NCBI RefSeq assembly: GCF_001465345.1
Contig: NZ_CP013655.1
Coordinates: forward strand, 868,001 to 932,000
Direction: 5' to 3'
DNA: 64,000 nt
Origin: Enterococcus rotai
Lineage (GTDB): Bacteria > Bacillota > Bacilli > Lactobacillales > Enterococcaceae
Part shown: one piece after another, positions 19,880-29,801 of the stretch
Layout of the letters: every line of letters begins with the position of its first letter
Position numbering within the stretch: the stretch's first letter is position 1
Program-made: the position numbers and the translations under genes
Notes under the pieces: generated by a model
Seen by the model: only the letters and a program-made list of their open reading frames with translations
Told to the model about the DNA's origin: nothing
Database searches by the model: none

Positions 19880-19896
19880 ACTACTTCCTCCTCTTC

Positions 19897-20802
19897 TTAA
19901 CCTAAACGTTGTCTAGCATCTGCTGAACGTTTAAACGCTTGGCCAATATAATTTATACATAACATCATGACTAAAATCAGTACTGATGCAGGTACCCAGA
20001 TCCATGTTTTATTTGCTAAAACATCGCCATTGCTGGCATATCCGATCAATGTTCCAAGACTCGGTACATTTGTCGGCAAACCAAAACCTAAGAACGTCAG
20101 TGTTGTTTCGATCCCAATATTTGCCGCAAAGTTGATTGTTAAGTTGGTGATGATCAATGAACTTAGATTCGGCATGATTTCACGAAACATGATTTTAAAA
20201 TCACTTGTTCCTAACGTTTTTGAAGCACTGACATAATCTCTGCGAACTTCAGATAGCGTTTTACTTCTAAATAGCCGCGCTTTTGCGACCCAGTAAAAGG
20301 CACTCATGATTCCCACAAAAGACCAAACATTATAATTAGGAATGATCGTAACAAACACAATGATGATCATCATAATCGGTAAGATCATGATAAAGTCAAC
20401 CACACGCATCACTGCATTATCAAACATTCCACCATAATAACCTGAAACAATACCAATACCTACACCGATGATCGAAGTCAGAATAGTGATGGCAAACCCA
20501 ATCACAACAGAATTACGGGCACCAATAATCAGTTGCCCCAATACATCACGTCCACCTTCATCAGCACCTAGTATAAAGTTCCCACCAGGTTCGGCATATT
20601 TATCTAAAATACTAACAGTCATTACTTTGTCTTGATCGGTCAATAAAGCCCCGATAAAAACAACCAATAAAATGGCTACTAGCAACACTAGTGAGAAAAT
20701 CGCTAATTTATCTTTTTTGAATTCTCTTGCGATCATTCTAAATCCCATTGGAGGGATCGTTTCTGGTACAGCAACTGCTGCATTTTCTTTATTTTTATCC
20801 AT
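19897..20802 (-). CDS. oppC: oligopeptide ABC transporter permease OppC-like
   Basis: This 301-residue inner permease has a hydrophobic N-terminal segment (about 35-55), further membrane segments, and the EAA-type loop (YVSASKTLGTSDFKIMFREI, about 188-207) that contacts the ATPases. A DEGGRDVLGQLIIGARNS motif typical of OppC/DppC lies near 81. It pairs with the OppB-like protein encoded 31 bp upstream. Confidence 0.93.
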   Translation of the reverse strand: MDKNKENAAVAVPETIPPMGFRMIAREFKKDKLAIFSLVLLVAILLVVFIGALLTDQDKVMTVSILDKYAEPGGNFILGADEGGRDVLGQLIIGARNSVVIGFAITILTSIIGVGIGIVSGYYGGMFDNAVMRVVDFIMILPIMMIIIVFVTIIPNYNVWSFVGIMSAFYWVAKARLFRSKTLSEVRRDYVSASKTLGTSDFKIMFREIMPNLSSLIITNLTINFAANIGIETTLTFLGFGLPTNVPSLGTLIGYASNGDVLANKTWIWVPASVLILVMMLCINYIGQAFKRSADARQRLG

Positions 20803-20833
20803 CTCGTCTCTTCCTCTCCTTAAAATTGATTTT

Positions 20834-21796
20834 CTATTGAACCCGAATCCTTGGATCTACAAGACTCATCACAATATCTGAAATCAGATTTCCGACAAGT
20901 GTTGCAACTCCTAAAATCAATACTAAGGCTGTGATTACTGCATAATCACGTTGTCCGATCGAGTCGATAAATAATTTCCCAATACCTGGGTAACCAAAGA
21001 TTTTTTCAATAACGACTGAGCCACTGATCAACGCTGTGATTTCGTAGCTTAATTGAGAAACAATTGGTAAAGAAGCATTTCTGAAAATATGTCGCGTATA
21101 AACTTTATTGGTTGGTACCCCTTTTGAGCGAGCAGTCCGAACATAATCCAATGACTGAGAATCAATGACCTCATTTCGTAAATATTGAATCGTGATCGCT
21201 GTTCCAAGAAGTGCTTGAGAGAGTGCTGGTAAGATTAAATGATAGAATCGATCCCAAATATAAGCACCTGTCCCTGGCTCGACACCACTGGAAATCGACC
21301 CAGTTGTAGGGAACCAATCTAAACGGTAACCAAAAATGAATAGCATAACGAGTGCAAAAATAAATGGCGGTACCGCAAAACTAAAGAAATTATAGATCAC
21401 TACAAATTTATCTAAAATAGAATTTTGGTAGCGTCCTGATAAAACACCTAACGGTAACGCAATAGCGTACATGATTACTACGGTTACGAGTGACAGAAGA
21501 ATCGTATTTACAGCACGACTGCCGATCAATGTTGATACAGGTAATTTGAAAATGAAACTCTCACCAAAATCACCGTGAAAAACGTTTACGATCCAACGAA
21601 CATATTGTGTTGTCCACGGATCATTCAGCCCAGCTGACTCACGCATTTTCTCAATAACGGCTGGATCTGTATTCGGATTGATCAATCCTGTAAAGGGATC
21701 CCCTGGCATCATTTTAGCTAACATGAAAATCAAGACGCTTAAAATCAAGATTTGAGGAATCATAAAGAGTACACGTCGTAAAATCGTCTTCCACAT
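20834..21796 (-). CDS. oppB: oligopeptide ABC transporter permease OppB-like
   Basis: This 320-residue permease opens MWKTILRRVLFMIPQ, typical of OppB/DppB. Six hydrophobic segments are visible, with the ATPase-coupling loop DYVRTARSKGVPTNKVYTRHI near 217-237. Its start codon overlaps the stop of the upstream ATPase gene by one base, so translation is probably coupled. With OppC it forms the peptide channel. Confidence 0.94.
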   Translation of the reverse strand: MWKTILRRVLFMIPQILILSVLIFMLAKMMPGDPFTGLINPNTDPAVIEKMRESAGLNDPWTTQYVRWIVNVFHGDFGESFIFKLPVSTLIGSRAVNTILLSLVTVVIMYAIALPLGVLSGRYQNSILDKFVVIYNFFSFAVPPFIFALVMLFIFGYRLDWFPTTGSISSGVEPGTGAYIWDRFYHLILPALSQALLGTAITIQYLRNEVIDSQSLDYVRTARSKGVPTNKVYTRHIFRNASLPIVSQLSYEITALISGSVVIEKIFGYPGIGKLFIDSIGQRDYAVITALVLILGVATLVGNLISDIVMSLVDPRIRVQ

Positions 21797-22740
21797 TAGA
21801 TTGCACCTCCATCTTTTAACGCTACTTGATGTGTATCGCTGATTGTACGCAAGTCATACACACGACCATTTTGATCGTAATAGTCTTTTTGATTCTCAAT
21901 ATATTCTTTTTCTACTTGGCGACGCTGTGCTTTATGCTCTTCACGATGCGCAACGTCAATTTTAGGAATCGCTGATAATAAGCGTTTGGTATAAATATGT
22001 TTTGGATCTGTATAGATATCTTGGCGCGTGCCAATTTCAACAAAGCGACCTTTATACATGATCGCAATATTGTCACACATATGTTTTACTACGCCTAAGT
22101 CATGGGAAATAAATAGATAGCTCAAGCCGTATTCTTCTTGAATATTTTTCATAAAGTTCAATACTTGTGCTTGAACGGATAGATCCAAAGCAGAAACTGG
22201 TTCATCTGCAATGATCAGCTTAGGACTAGTTGCCACCGCTCTAGCAACACCTAAACGTTGACGCTGTCCGCCTGAAAATTCATGAGGGTATTTGTACAAT
22301 GCATCTTCTGGCATCCCGACAATATCTAAAAGCCCTTTGACTTTTTTCTTCTCTTCTTGATCGCTTAATCGTTCAAAGTTGCGAATCGGTTCAGCAATAA
22401 TATCCAATACTCGTTTCTTTGGATTCAAGCTAGACATCGAATCTTGAAAAATCATTTGAACATCTTTATTGTATTTCATCGCTTTGCGATTATGAGCTTT
22501 CGTCACATCTTGGTCTTGATATAAAATACTACCGCTAGTCACTTTCTCTAGCCCAATGATGGCTTTACCTGTGGTCGATTTCCCTGAACCAGATTCACCA
22601 ACTAAACCATATGTTTTACCCTTTTCGATAATAAAATCAACACCATCCACTGCCAGCACATGATCCGTTACTCTATTAAAGAAACCACTACGGATAGGAT
22701 AATGAACTTTCAAGTCTTTGATCTGAATGATTTCTGCCAT
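21796..22740 (-). CDS. oppF: oligopeptide ABC transporter ATP-binding protein OppF-like
   Basis: The protein has 314 residues. Walker A is GESGSGKSTTGKAI, the signature is FSGGQRQRLGVARA and Walker B is LIIADEPVSALD. A C-terminal oligopeptide-transporter extension starts near 250. It shares one base with the stop of oppD and one with the start of oppB. Confidence 0.95.
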   Translation of the reverse strand: MAEIIQIKDLKVHYPIRSGFFNRVTDHVLAVDGVDFIIEKGKTYGLVGESGSGKSTTGKAIIGLEKVTSGSILYQDQDVTKAHNRKAMKYNKDVQMIFQDSMSSLNPKKRVLDIIAEPIRNFERLSDQEEKKKVKGLLDIVGMPEDALYKYPHEFSGGQRQRLGVARAVATSPKLIIADEPVSALDLSVQAQVLNFMKNIQEEYGLSYLFISHDLGVVKHMCDNIAIMYKGRFVEIGTRQDIYTDPKHIYTKRLLSAIPKIDVAHREEHKAQRRQVEKEYIENQKDYYDQNGRVYDLRTISDTHQVALKDGGAI

Positions 22741-23747
22741 TATACTTCCTCCTGATCGTCTCTAAAATGGAAATGCTGATAACATGTACAGCGGACAAAA
22801 TGTCCCTCTGATACTTCATGTAAAGTTGGCTCTGCTTCATGGGCATCTTCTGATATCCAAGGAATTCTCGGCGCAAAGCGACAACCTTCTCTTGGTAATT
22901 TACTCAATGAAGGAACGACCCCTTCGATCACATGTAACTGACTGTCATCTGAATCTTCTTGCGGAATAGACTGTAACAGCGAGCGCGTGTATGGATGTTT
23001 GGGATTATTGAATAATTCTTCAGCTGTCGCAACTTCTACAAATTGCCCAGCATACATCACTGCTACCTTATCAGCCATTTCAGCTACCACACCTAAATCA
23101 TGGGTAATCAAAATGATCCCTGAACCAGTTTCTTCTTGTAAGTCTTTAAGTAAGTCCAAAATTTGTGCTTGAATCGTTACATCCAATGCGGTTGTCGGTT
23201 CATCCGCAATAATAATCGCTGGTTTACACGCAATAGCGATTGCAATGATCACACGTTGTCGCATTCCTCCAGATAACTCATGAGGATATTGCTTCCCTAC
23301 TCGCTCAGGATTAGGAATCCCCACTTGGGTCAATAGTTCGATCACGCGCGCTTGTTTTTGCTCCGCATTCATATCTGTATGATAGGTCAAGCTTTCTTTG
23401 ATCTGATCTTCAATACGCATCAAAGGATTCAAGGCTGACAATGGATCTTGAAAGATCATGCCGATATCATTACCACGAATTTTATTATATAATTGCTCGT
23501 TAAACGTTGTTAAATTTAAATCCTTATAAAGAATTTCCCCAGTTACACGGGTATTATTGGCATCATGGAGACCAATGATCGTTGTAGCTAATGTACTCTT
23601 CCCACAACCTGATTCCCCAACGATCGCTAAGATTTCATTTTTTCCTAATTCAAATGACACATCATCAACTGCATCATAGAACTCGTCTTTGATACGAAAA
23701 CCTGTATGCAGATGCTGAACGTCTAACAATTGATTACCGTCACTCAC
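22740..23747 (-). CDS. oppD: oligopeptide ABC transporter ATP-binding protein OppD-like
   Basis: I choose a GTG start at 23747, since GGAGGAG lies 11 bases before it and forms the first codons of the longer reading from the ATG at 23765. The product has 335 residues. Walker A is GESGCGKSTLATT, the signature is LSGGMRQRVIIAIA and Walker B is IIIADEPTTALD. The C-terminal oligopeptide/dipeptide domain has a Cys-containing segment (REGCRFAPR and CTCYQH), where related transporters hold an iron-sulfur cluster. It is the first gene of the opp operon. Confidence 0.94.
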   Translation of the reverse strand: MSDGNQLLDVQHLHTGFRIKDEFYDAVDDVSFELGKNEILAIVGESGCGKSTLATTIIGLHDANNTRVTGEILYKDLNLTTFNEQLYNKIRGNDIGMIFQDPLSALNPLMRIEDQIKESLTYHTDMNAEQKQARVIELLTQVGIPNPERVGKQYPHELSGGMRQRVIIAIAIACKPAIIIADEPTTALDVTIQAQILDLLKDLQEETGSGIILITHDLGVVAEMADKVAVMYAGQFVEVATAEELFNNPKHPYTRSLLQSIPQEDSDDSQLHVIEGVVPSLSKLPREGCRFAPRIPWISEDAHEAEPTLHEVSEGHFVRCTCYQHFHFRDDQEEV

Positions 23748-23956
23748 TTTAAAACACTCCTCCATATTCGGTTAAATAACTTATCACAACAGGAAAACTT
23801 ATTAAAAAAACGTCATTTTTTAATAATTATTCTTCCTCTCCTCATTGTAATCGTTTTTAATAAACCCATATTCTCATTGTACTCATATTTAAGCAATTGT
23901 ATATAAAATTTGTAAAAATTGCAACATTTTGGTAATGTAAATTTTTCTGAATAAAC

Positions 23957-24003
23957 AAAAAAGTGGAACAAAACAGGATTTGTTTTGTTTCACTTTTTTC
24001 ATT
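23957..24003 (-). terminator. terminator after acpP
   Basis: A nearly perfect hairpin (arms 23957-23975 and 23981-23999, AACAAAACA core) has T runs on both strands. It lies just after the acpP stop and separates recG-plsX-acpP from opp. Confidence 0.9.
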
Positions 24004-24008
24004 TCACC

Positions 24009-24248
24009 TTATAAGTTGTTCATAATATAATCTACAGCGGCACCTACTGTTTCAATTTGTTCTGCGTCTTCATCAGAAATTTCTGTACCAAACTCATCTT
24101 CAAGCTCTAAAACAAATTCCATTACACTAATCGAATCTGCATTCAAGTCATCTTTAATGTTTAATTGATCTGTCACTTTCTCAGCTTCAATATCAAAGTG
24201 GTTTGAGATAATCTTCGCTACTTTTTCAAGTACTTCTTCACGAGTCAA
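24009..24248 (-). CDS. acpP: acyl carrier protein
   Basis: This 79-residue acidic protein has the phosphopantetheine attachment Ser in [16 protein letters not shown] (about residue 40). The usual DSLD is here DSIS, a variant also found in Gram-positive ACPs. It carries acyl chains for fatty-acid and phospholipid synthesis and sits downstream of plsX, whose enzyme uses acyl-ACP directly. The fabD and fabG genes that separate plsX and acpP in B. subtilis are not here. Confidence 0.95.
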   Translation of the reverse strand: MTREEVLEKVAKIISNHFDIEAEKVTDQLNIKDDLNADSISVMEFVLELEDEFGTEISDEDAEQIETVGAAVDYIMNNL

Positions 24249-24391
24249 CTGTATTCACCTCCACTGCTTTTGAAAAGCGCTCCTCACGATTGAGTTAAAC
24301 GCTATGATACATTGTACTCACAATTGATCGATTTGTCCATCTTTTTTTGCAATAGCATTACAATGCGGTTGCAAATAGGTTGCGAAACGGC

Positions 24392-25390
24392 TTATTCTTT
24401 CGTTTCATAATAGCTGACTAGTTGGGGTACAACTTCTGTTTTCAACATTGTATGAATTTGGCGGATCGTATATCGAACAGCCTCTGGACCTGTCGATCCA
24501 TGGGTTTTAACGACCGGTGCTTTCAAGCCAAAAAGAACTGCTCCGCCATGTTTCGAGTAATCCATTTCATCTTTCATACCGCGCAATGCATTTTTTAAAA
24601 GCAAGGCACCCATTTTTCCTTTAAACCCTTCTGCAAGGATCGATGATTTTAAAAGACCCATCATATTTAAAGCAGTACCTTCAATCGATTTCAATACCGC
24701 ATTCCCTGTAAAACCATCTGTCACAACCACATCGGCTGCTCCGCTTAATAAATCTCGTGCTTCTACATTACCAATAAAATGGATGCTTTCTTCTTCTGAA
24801 AGTAGTTCAAAGGCTTTCTTCGTTAGCTCACTGCCTTTTGTTTCCTCAGAGCCGTTATTTAAAAGTGCTACACGAGGTTTGTTGATGTTTCTAACTTTTT
24901 CGGCATAAAAAGAACCCAATACAGCATATTGAACCAAGTGTTCAGGTTTGTTATCGGCATTTGCTCCTAAATCTAACATATCAAATCCACCATCTGGTTG
25001 ACCGATCACTGGCAATGTTGACATCAATCCTGGACGCTCTACGTTTTTGATTCGTCCAACGATAAATAACCCAGCAGCTAGTAACGCACCCGTGTTACCT
25101 GCAGAAAAAATCGCATCCGCTTCCCCATTTTTTACTGCTTGCGCAGCTAATACCATTGAAGCTGTCTTCTTACGACGAATCGCTTTAACTGGCTCATCAT
25201 CGCTATCGATTTTCTCATCCGTATGGATAATCGTAATGTTTGTTTCATCTGTTACATATTTTTTAATTTCAGGCTCTTTTCCATAAAGTAAAAACTCAAT
25301 ATCTGGAAAATCCTGTTTGGCCAACATCACGCCTTCAACAATAGCCTGCGGCGCATGATCGCCACCCATTGCATCTACTGCAATCTTCAT
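24392..25390 (-). CDS. plsX: phosphate acyltransferase PlsX
   Basis: This 332-residue enzyme makes acyl-phosphate from acyl-ACP for PlsY-dependent phosphatidic acid synthesis. It opens [18 protein letters not shown], the family signature, and contains [15 protein letters not shown] and [14 protein letters not shown]. The CCTAGGAGGGAC region upstream of the ATG carries a strong ribosome site. Its promoter, or readthrough from recG, must cross the 530-bp repeat-filled gap upstream. Confidence 0.96.
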   Translation of the reverse strand: MKIAVDAMGGDHAPQAIVEGVMLAKQDFPDIEFLLYGKEPEIKKYVTDETNITIIHTDEKIDSDDEPVKAIRRKKTASMVLAAQAVKNGEADAIFSAGNTGALLAAGLFIVGRIKNVERPGLMSTLPVIGQPDGGFDMLDLGANADNKPEHLVQYAVLGSFYAEKVRNINKPRVALLNNGSEETKGSELTKKAFELLSEEESIHFIGNVEARDLLSGAADVVVTDGFTGNAVLKSIEGTALNMMGLLKSSILAEGFKGKMGALLLKNALRGMKDEMDYSKHGGAVLFGLKAPVVKTHGSTGPEAVRYTIRQIHTMLKTEVVPQLVSYYETKE

Positions 25391-25436
25391 AACATAGTCC
25401 CTCCTAGGTAAATTACAATAAGTAGTATAACATATC

Positions 25437-25554
25437 GAAAAGCGGAACGAACCGGTTAGACCTCGAACAAATTAGGAAAATGATGAAAAGATGCTCTTTA
25501 TCTTTACATCATTTTATCTATTTGTTGAGAGGTCTGGTTCGTACAGCTGGATCA
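25437..25554 (+). repeat. palindromic intergenic element, copy A1
   Basis: The copy runs from GAAAAGCGGAA to CAGCTGGATCA. The outer stem CGAACC pairs with GGTTCG. A second stem AGACCTC pairs with GAGGTCT. A GGTT bulge separates the two stems on the 5' side only. Confidence 0.85.
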
Positions 25555-25556
25555 GT

Positions 25557-25728
25557 GAAAAGCGGAACAAAGCGTTTAACTCTCATGAAACCGAGTAGGT
25601 ACCTTTCTACATCAATTCATTTTCATTCATTGTGTGTCAAGGCAATTAGGAATCTGACTAAGAAACGCTTTTTGTTTCATAGTCAGATTGTCTATTTTCC
25701 TTGAGAGTTGCTTTGTGCAGCTGGATCA
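25557..25728 (+). repeat. palindromic intergenic element, copy A2 (long)
   Basis: It has the same ends as copy A1. The outer stem CAAAGC pairs with GCTTTG. The second stem AACTCTCA pairs with TGAGAGTT. The bulge is GTTT. The apical part is expanded to about 172 bp in total and contains extra nested hairpins, including AATCTGACTA with TAGTCAGATT. Confidence 0.85.
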
Positions 25729-25730
25729 TC

Positions 25731-25848
25731 GAAAAGCGGAATGAGTCGCTTAGCTCTGACAGAAAAATAGGGAAGTCTATTCGTGGCGCTTTTTGTCACT
25801 AATAGACTTCATCTTTTTTCCGAAGAGCTGACTCATGCAGCTAGATCA
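25731..25848 (+). repeat. palindromic intergenic element, copy A3
   Basis: The outer stem TGAGTC pairs with GACTCA. The second stem AGCTCT pairs with AGAGCT. The bulge is GCTT. The internal GACAGAAAAATAGGGAA and TTTTTTCCGA segments are shared with the 50.6- and 52.0-kb copies. The apical stem AAGTCTATT pairs with AATAGACTT. Confidence 0.88.
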
Positions 25849-25849
25849 C

Positions 25850-25890
25850 GAAAAGCGGAATAAGTCGCTTAGCTCTGGCAGAAAATTTGA
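25850..25890 (+). repeat. palindromic intergenic element, truncated copy A4
   Basis: Only the 5' half is present (GAAAAGCGGAA, TAAGTC, GCTT, AGCTCT, then GGCAGAAAA). The match stops about 33 bp before the recG stop codon. It may mark a truncated insertion next to recG. Confidence 0.7.
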
Positions 25891-25922
25891 ACGAAAAGCA
25901 AAGCCTGATTCCCAACAACTTA

Positions 25923-27959
25923 TCAATCAAAAAACTGCTGCTCGCCATCATCTGGCTTGATCTTCTCAGCAACCCCTCGATACTCTGGCAAAATCCACCA
26001 CTGCTCCTTTTTCCAAATAACACTAGCTTCTTGACGAGCAACTTCAAGAATATTGAAGTCCGTCACAATATCTCCCACAGCAAATTGTGGAACACCAGAT
26101 TGTCTAGCGCCGAATACTTCTCCTGGCCCTCTTAATTCCAAATCTTTTTCACTTAACACAAAGCCGTTATTCGTTTCTGTCATGATTTTCATCCGCTCTA
26201 CGCCCATTTCATTTTTAGGGTTAGCAACTAAAATACAATATGACGCATCTGATCCCCGGCCAACACGTCCACGAAGTTGATGTAATTGGGCTAACCCAAA
26301 ACGATCAGCATCCATGATTAGCATCACCGTGGCATTAGGAACATTAACCCCAACTTCAATTACAGTTGTCGAAACTAAGAGCTGAAGATTATTTTCTTTA
26401 AACTCCTGCATGATTGCTTCTTTTTCTTGGTTTTTCATTTTACCATGAAGTAAACCAACTTGATAAGTAGGATTGAAAAAAGCAGACATATGTTCAAAAA
26501 TTTCTGTGGCATTTTTAACATCTAGTGCTTCAGACTCTTCAATCAGCGGACAGATTACATATGCTTGATGCCCACGAGCCAATTCTTTTTCCATCCATTC
26601 TAAAACCGTATCTAATTGTGGCGGACGAATCCAACGAGTTTCTATCGGAATCCGACCAGCAGGCATTTCATCAATGATCGAGACATCCATCTCACCAAAA
26701 GCTGTGATAGCTAACGTTCTCGGAATCGGTGTTGCTGTCATAAATAACACATCTGGTTTCATGCCTTTTTCTCTTAGGATCCGACGTTGATTCACCCCGA
26801 ATCGATGTTGTTCATCGGTGATCACTAAGCCTAAGCGATGAAATAAAACGTCTTCTTGGATCAATGCGTGAGTACCAATGATAATATCGATCTCACCTGT
26901 TGCTAATTGTTCAAGGATCTCTCGACGCTCTTTAGTTTTTGTCGAGCCTGTCAAAAGCGCTGTCCGGACTTCTAAGGGATCATAGAGTTGTTGTAAGCTT
27001 TCCATATGTTGTTGCGCTAAAATTTCTGTTGGCACCATTAAAGCCCCTTGAAACCCAGCTGTCATCGTGGCATACAACGCTATAGCTGCTACAACTGTTT
27101 TACCACTTCCGACATCCCCTTGTAGTAAACGCTGCATATGATTTAGACTCATTAAATCCCGACAAATTTCATTCGTTACTTTTTTTTGGGCTGAGGTCAA
27201 TTCAAACGGCAATTTCTGAGTAAATGATTTTAGACGATCCACATCATATTGGATGGCGAGACCATTTTGTTCCGCTTTTTCCTGTCTTTTCAACCCTTGC
27301 ATTTTTAATTGGAACAGGAAGAACTCTTCAAAAACTACTCGTCGTTTTGCTTGATGACTTTCTTCGGGATCACTTGGAAAATGCATAGCAAACATCGCTT
27401 CTTTTCTTGGCATTAAACGATATTTCTCCAATAACTCTTTTGGTAGAATTTCTTGAATAAGGTCGCCATATTTTTCAAATCCCACACGAATCAACTGAAT
27501 CAAACTACTTTGCCGGACTTTTTTATTTACATGATAAATTGGCGCAAAGTCTTCTCCATCATTTTTAGCGGCTAAGATTTTCATGCCGTTCAATGATTTT
27601 CGTTTAGCATCCCATTTACCATATACTGCAATTTCTTCGGACATCACGATTTTATCTTTTAAATAAGGCTGGTTAAAGAAGGAAACGTTAATCACAGCAT
27701 GGTCTTGCATCATCCGAAACATCATTCGACTTTTTTTGTAGCCATAGCGACTCACAACCGGTTCTGATACTACCAATCCTTTTAGAGTGACTTTCTCTTG
27801 GTCTTGAATTTCATTTAATTCTTTTTCTTGGATGTCATCATAGCGAAACGGATAATACGACAATAAGTCTTCTATTGTTTGGATACCTAGTTCTTTTAAG
27901 TTCTCTGCACGTTTTGGACCAACTCCTGGTAACACACCAATGTCATCTGACAAGTCCAT
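25923..27959 (-). CDS. recG: ATP-dependent DNA helicase RecG
   Basis: Start set at the ATG at 27959, with GAGGAGG 7 bases upstream; the longer frame includes that site. The product has 678 residues. It has an N-terminal helix-hairpin-helix-like region (VLPGVGPKRAENL), an OB-fold wedge domain (about 60-150), Walker A GDVGSGKTVVAA, the DEQH box, MTATPIPRTLA and the RGRVGRG motif VI. RecG remodels stalled forks and Holliday junctions. In B. subtilis it also precedes the plsX region; here fapR is absent between them. Confidence 0.97.
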   Translation of the reverse strand: MDLSDDIGVLPGVGPKRAENLKELGIQTIEDLLSYYPFRYDDIQEKELNEIQDQEKVTLKGLVVSEPVVSRYGYKKSRMMFRMMQDHAVINVSFFNQPYLKDKIVMSEEIAVYGKWDAKRKSLNGMKILAAKNDGEDFAPIYHVNKKVRQSSLIQLIRVGFEKYGDLIQEILPKELLEKYRLMPRKEAMFAMHFPSDPEESHQAKRRVVFEEFFLFQLKMQGLKRQEKAEQNGLAIQYDVDRLKSFTQKLPFELTSAQKKVTNEICRDLMSLNHMQRLLQGDVGSGKTVVAAIALYATMTAGFQGALMVPTEILAQQHMESLQQLYDPLEVRTALLTGSTKTKERREILEQLATGEIDIIIGTHALIQEDVLFHRLGLVITDEQHRFGVNQRRILREKGMKPDVLFMTATPIPRTLAITAFGEMDVSIIDEMPAGRIPIETRWIRPPQLDTVLEWMEKELARGHQAYVICPLIEESEALDVKNATEIFEHMSAFFNPTYQVGLLHGKMKNQEKEAIMQEFKENNLQLLVSTTVIEVGVNVPNATVMLIMDADRFGLAQLHQLRGRVGRGSDASYCILVANPKNEMGVERMKIMTETNNGFVLSEKDLELRGPGEVFGARQSGVPQFAVGDIVTDFNILEVARQEASVIWKKEQWWILPEYRGVAEKIKPDDGEQQFFD

Positions 27960-28021
27960 CGATTTCCCTCCTCTCATCTGTTAAATACAACTATTATTGG
28001 TATTTTTTTTATTTTATATAG

Positions 28022-28052
28022 AAAAAGCCAAACAACTAGTGTCTGGCTTCGA
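28022..28052 (-). terminator. terminator of fakA
   Basis: AGCCAAACA and TGTCTGGCT form a short imperfect stem, followed on the minus strand by CTTTTTC. It lies 12 bp after the fakA stop, between fakA and recG. Confidence 0.7.
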
Positions 28053-28063
28053 TAAGTCATCTA

Positions 28064-29737
28064 TTATTCAGCTGAAAATAGGTATGGGTAAACTGGTTGC
28101 CCACCTTCATGAAGTTCTGTTTCTAGATCTTCATATTCAGCAGTCAATGCTTCTACAAATTTTTCAGCTTCTTTCATTGTACCTTCTTCACCCACAATGA
28201 TCGTGACGATTTCTGTCTCTTCATCAATCATGCGTTTTAGAGTATCCAATGATGCTTTAAACATATCTGGTTCAGAAACGACGATTTTACCGTCGATCAT
28301 TCCTAGATAGTCGTCTTTTTTGATTTCAACATTATCGATCGTTGTATCACGTACAGCTGTTGTTACCTGCCCGCTGACTACACTTTCGATCATTTCTGTC
28401 ATCGTTGTTTTATTTTCTTCTAGAGTTTGTTGATCATTGAAAGCAAGCATTGCTGTCATTCCTTGAGAGATTGTTTTTGTTGGTACAACCGCTACTGGAA
28501 TGTCTGCTACTTCTGCTGCTTGATCAGCTGCCATGAAGATATTTTTATTGTTAGGTAAGATAATAACTTGATCAGCATTGACTTCTTTAACAGCTTTCAA
28601 AATATCTTCAGTACTAGGATTCATTGTTTGCCCACCGCTGATGATGTAGCTTGCGCCAAGACTACGGAATAATGCTTGCACACCTTCACCCGCTGCAATT
28701 GCAATCACTGCAAATGGCACACGTGGTTTTTGAGCAACCGCTGCTTTGGCATCGTGTTCAACTAATGTTTCATGCTGTAAACGCATGTTATCAACTTTGA
28801 TTTTCACTAATGAACCGAATTTTTGTCCGTAGTTCATCACTTCACCTGGATGTTCTGTATGGACGTGAACTTTAATGATTTCATCGTCATTTACAACCAG
28901 TAGAGAATCCCCTAATTCATTTAAATAGTTTCTGAATGTTTCATAATCGAAGTCGCTGTCTACAGTTGGACCTTCACCGATTTGAACCATAATTTCTGTA
29001 CAATAACCGAATTTGATATCTTCAGTTGCAACATGTCCACTCACACCACGATGATGTTCAGCATTGACCATTTCATCCATTTCGCCAGGACTTGGCTCAT
29101 AAACTTCTGTTGCTAAAAATTCACCCGACAAAGCTTCTAAGAAGCCTTCATAGATAAATAACAAGCCTTGACCGCCACTATCGACCACGCCGACTTCTTT
29201 TAAGACAGGTAAAAGATCAGGCGTTTTGGCTAAAGCACGTTTAGCACCTTTCACAACGGCTTCCATCACTTCAATACAGTCATCGGTTTCTTTCGCTTTA
29301 CGTTCACCCGAACGAGCAGCTTCACGGGAAACAGTCAAAATTGTTCCTTCTACTGGTTTCATTACTGCTTTATAGGCAGTCTCAACACCATGAGTAAATG
29401 CTGCGGCTAAATCTTTTGCGTTTAACGTCACAACATCTGGAATTTGTTTAGAAAAACCACGGAATAATTGTGATAAGATAACACCAGAATTTCCTCTAGC
29501 GCCCATCAATAATCCTTTTGAAAGAATCGTTGTTAATTCTCCGACTTTCTCAGAACGAGAATCGGCCACAGCTTTCGCTCCGCTCGTCATAGATAAGTTC
29601 ATATTTGTTCCTGTATCACCATCGGGTACAGGGAAAACGTTCAATGAGTTGACATACTCTGCATTTACATGCAAACGACTCGCACCTGCCTGAACCATCT
29701 CTTGGAACTGACTTGCACTGATTTCTGTTACATTCAC
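28064..29737 (-). CDS. fakA: fatty acid kinase ATP-binding subunit FakA (DhaL/YloV family)
   Basis: The protein has 557 residues. The N-terminal DhaL-type kinase domain has the nucleotide and magnesium motif FPVPDGDTGTNMNLSM (about 32-47) and GARGNSGVILSQ (about 75). A central domain and a C-terminal DegV-like half (about 340-557) complete the FakA architecture. FakA phosphorylates fatty acids held by a separate FakB protein, feeding exogenous fatty acids to PlsX/PlsY, so its position near plsX-acpP makes metabolic sense. It follows the asp23-like gene (B. subtilis yloU-yloV pair). Confidence 0.92.
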   Translation of the reverse strand: MNVTEISASQFQEMVQAGASRLHVNAEYVNSLNVFPVPDGDTGTNMNLSMTSGAKAVADSRSEKVGELTTILSKGLLMGARGNSGVILSQLFRGFSKQIPDVVTLNAKDLAAAFTHGVETAYKAVMKPVEGTILTVSREAARSGERKAKETDDCIEVMEAVVKGAKRALAKTPDLLPVLKEVGVVDSGGQGLLFIYEGFLEALSGEFLATEVYEPSPGEMDEMVNAEHHRGVSGHVATEDIKFGYCTEIMVQIGEGPTVDSDFDYETFRNYLNELGDSLLVVNDDEIIKVHVHTEHPGEVMNYGQKFGSLVKIKVDNMRLQHETLVEHDAKAAVAQKPRVPFAVIAIAAGEGVQALFRSLGASYIISGGQTMNPSTEDILKAVKEVNADQVIILPNNKNIFMAADQAAEVADIPVAVVPTKTISQGMTAMLAFNDQQTLEENKTTMTEMIESVVSGQVTTAVRDTTIDNVEIKKDDYLGMIDGKIVVSEPDMFKASLDTLKRMIDEETEIVTIIVGEEGTMKEAEKFVEALTAEYEDLETELHEGGQPVYPYLFSAE

Positions 29738-29801
29738 CTAAAAAATCCTCCTTTGAGATTCCTGCAAATAGATGATAGTCATCTATTTAACAGCTGGCTA
29801 C

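Larger units (their letters stand above)
25391..25922. other. recG-plsX gap filled by palindromic repeat elements
   Basis: This 532-bp stretch holds no credible gene. It is almost wholly occupied by four copies of a palindromic element described separately. Open frames crossing it are products of the repeats. Confidence 0.75.

Noticed and set aside
25841-26047. 68-codon minus-strand open frame at the recG 3' end
   Set aside because: It lies in another frame of recG and the palindromic repeat, has no ribosome site and shows no protein-like composition.
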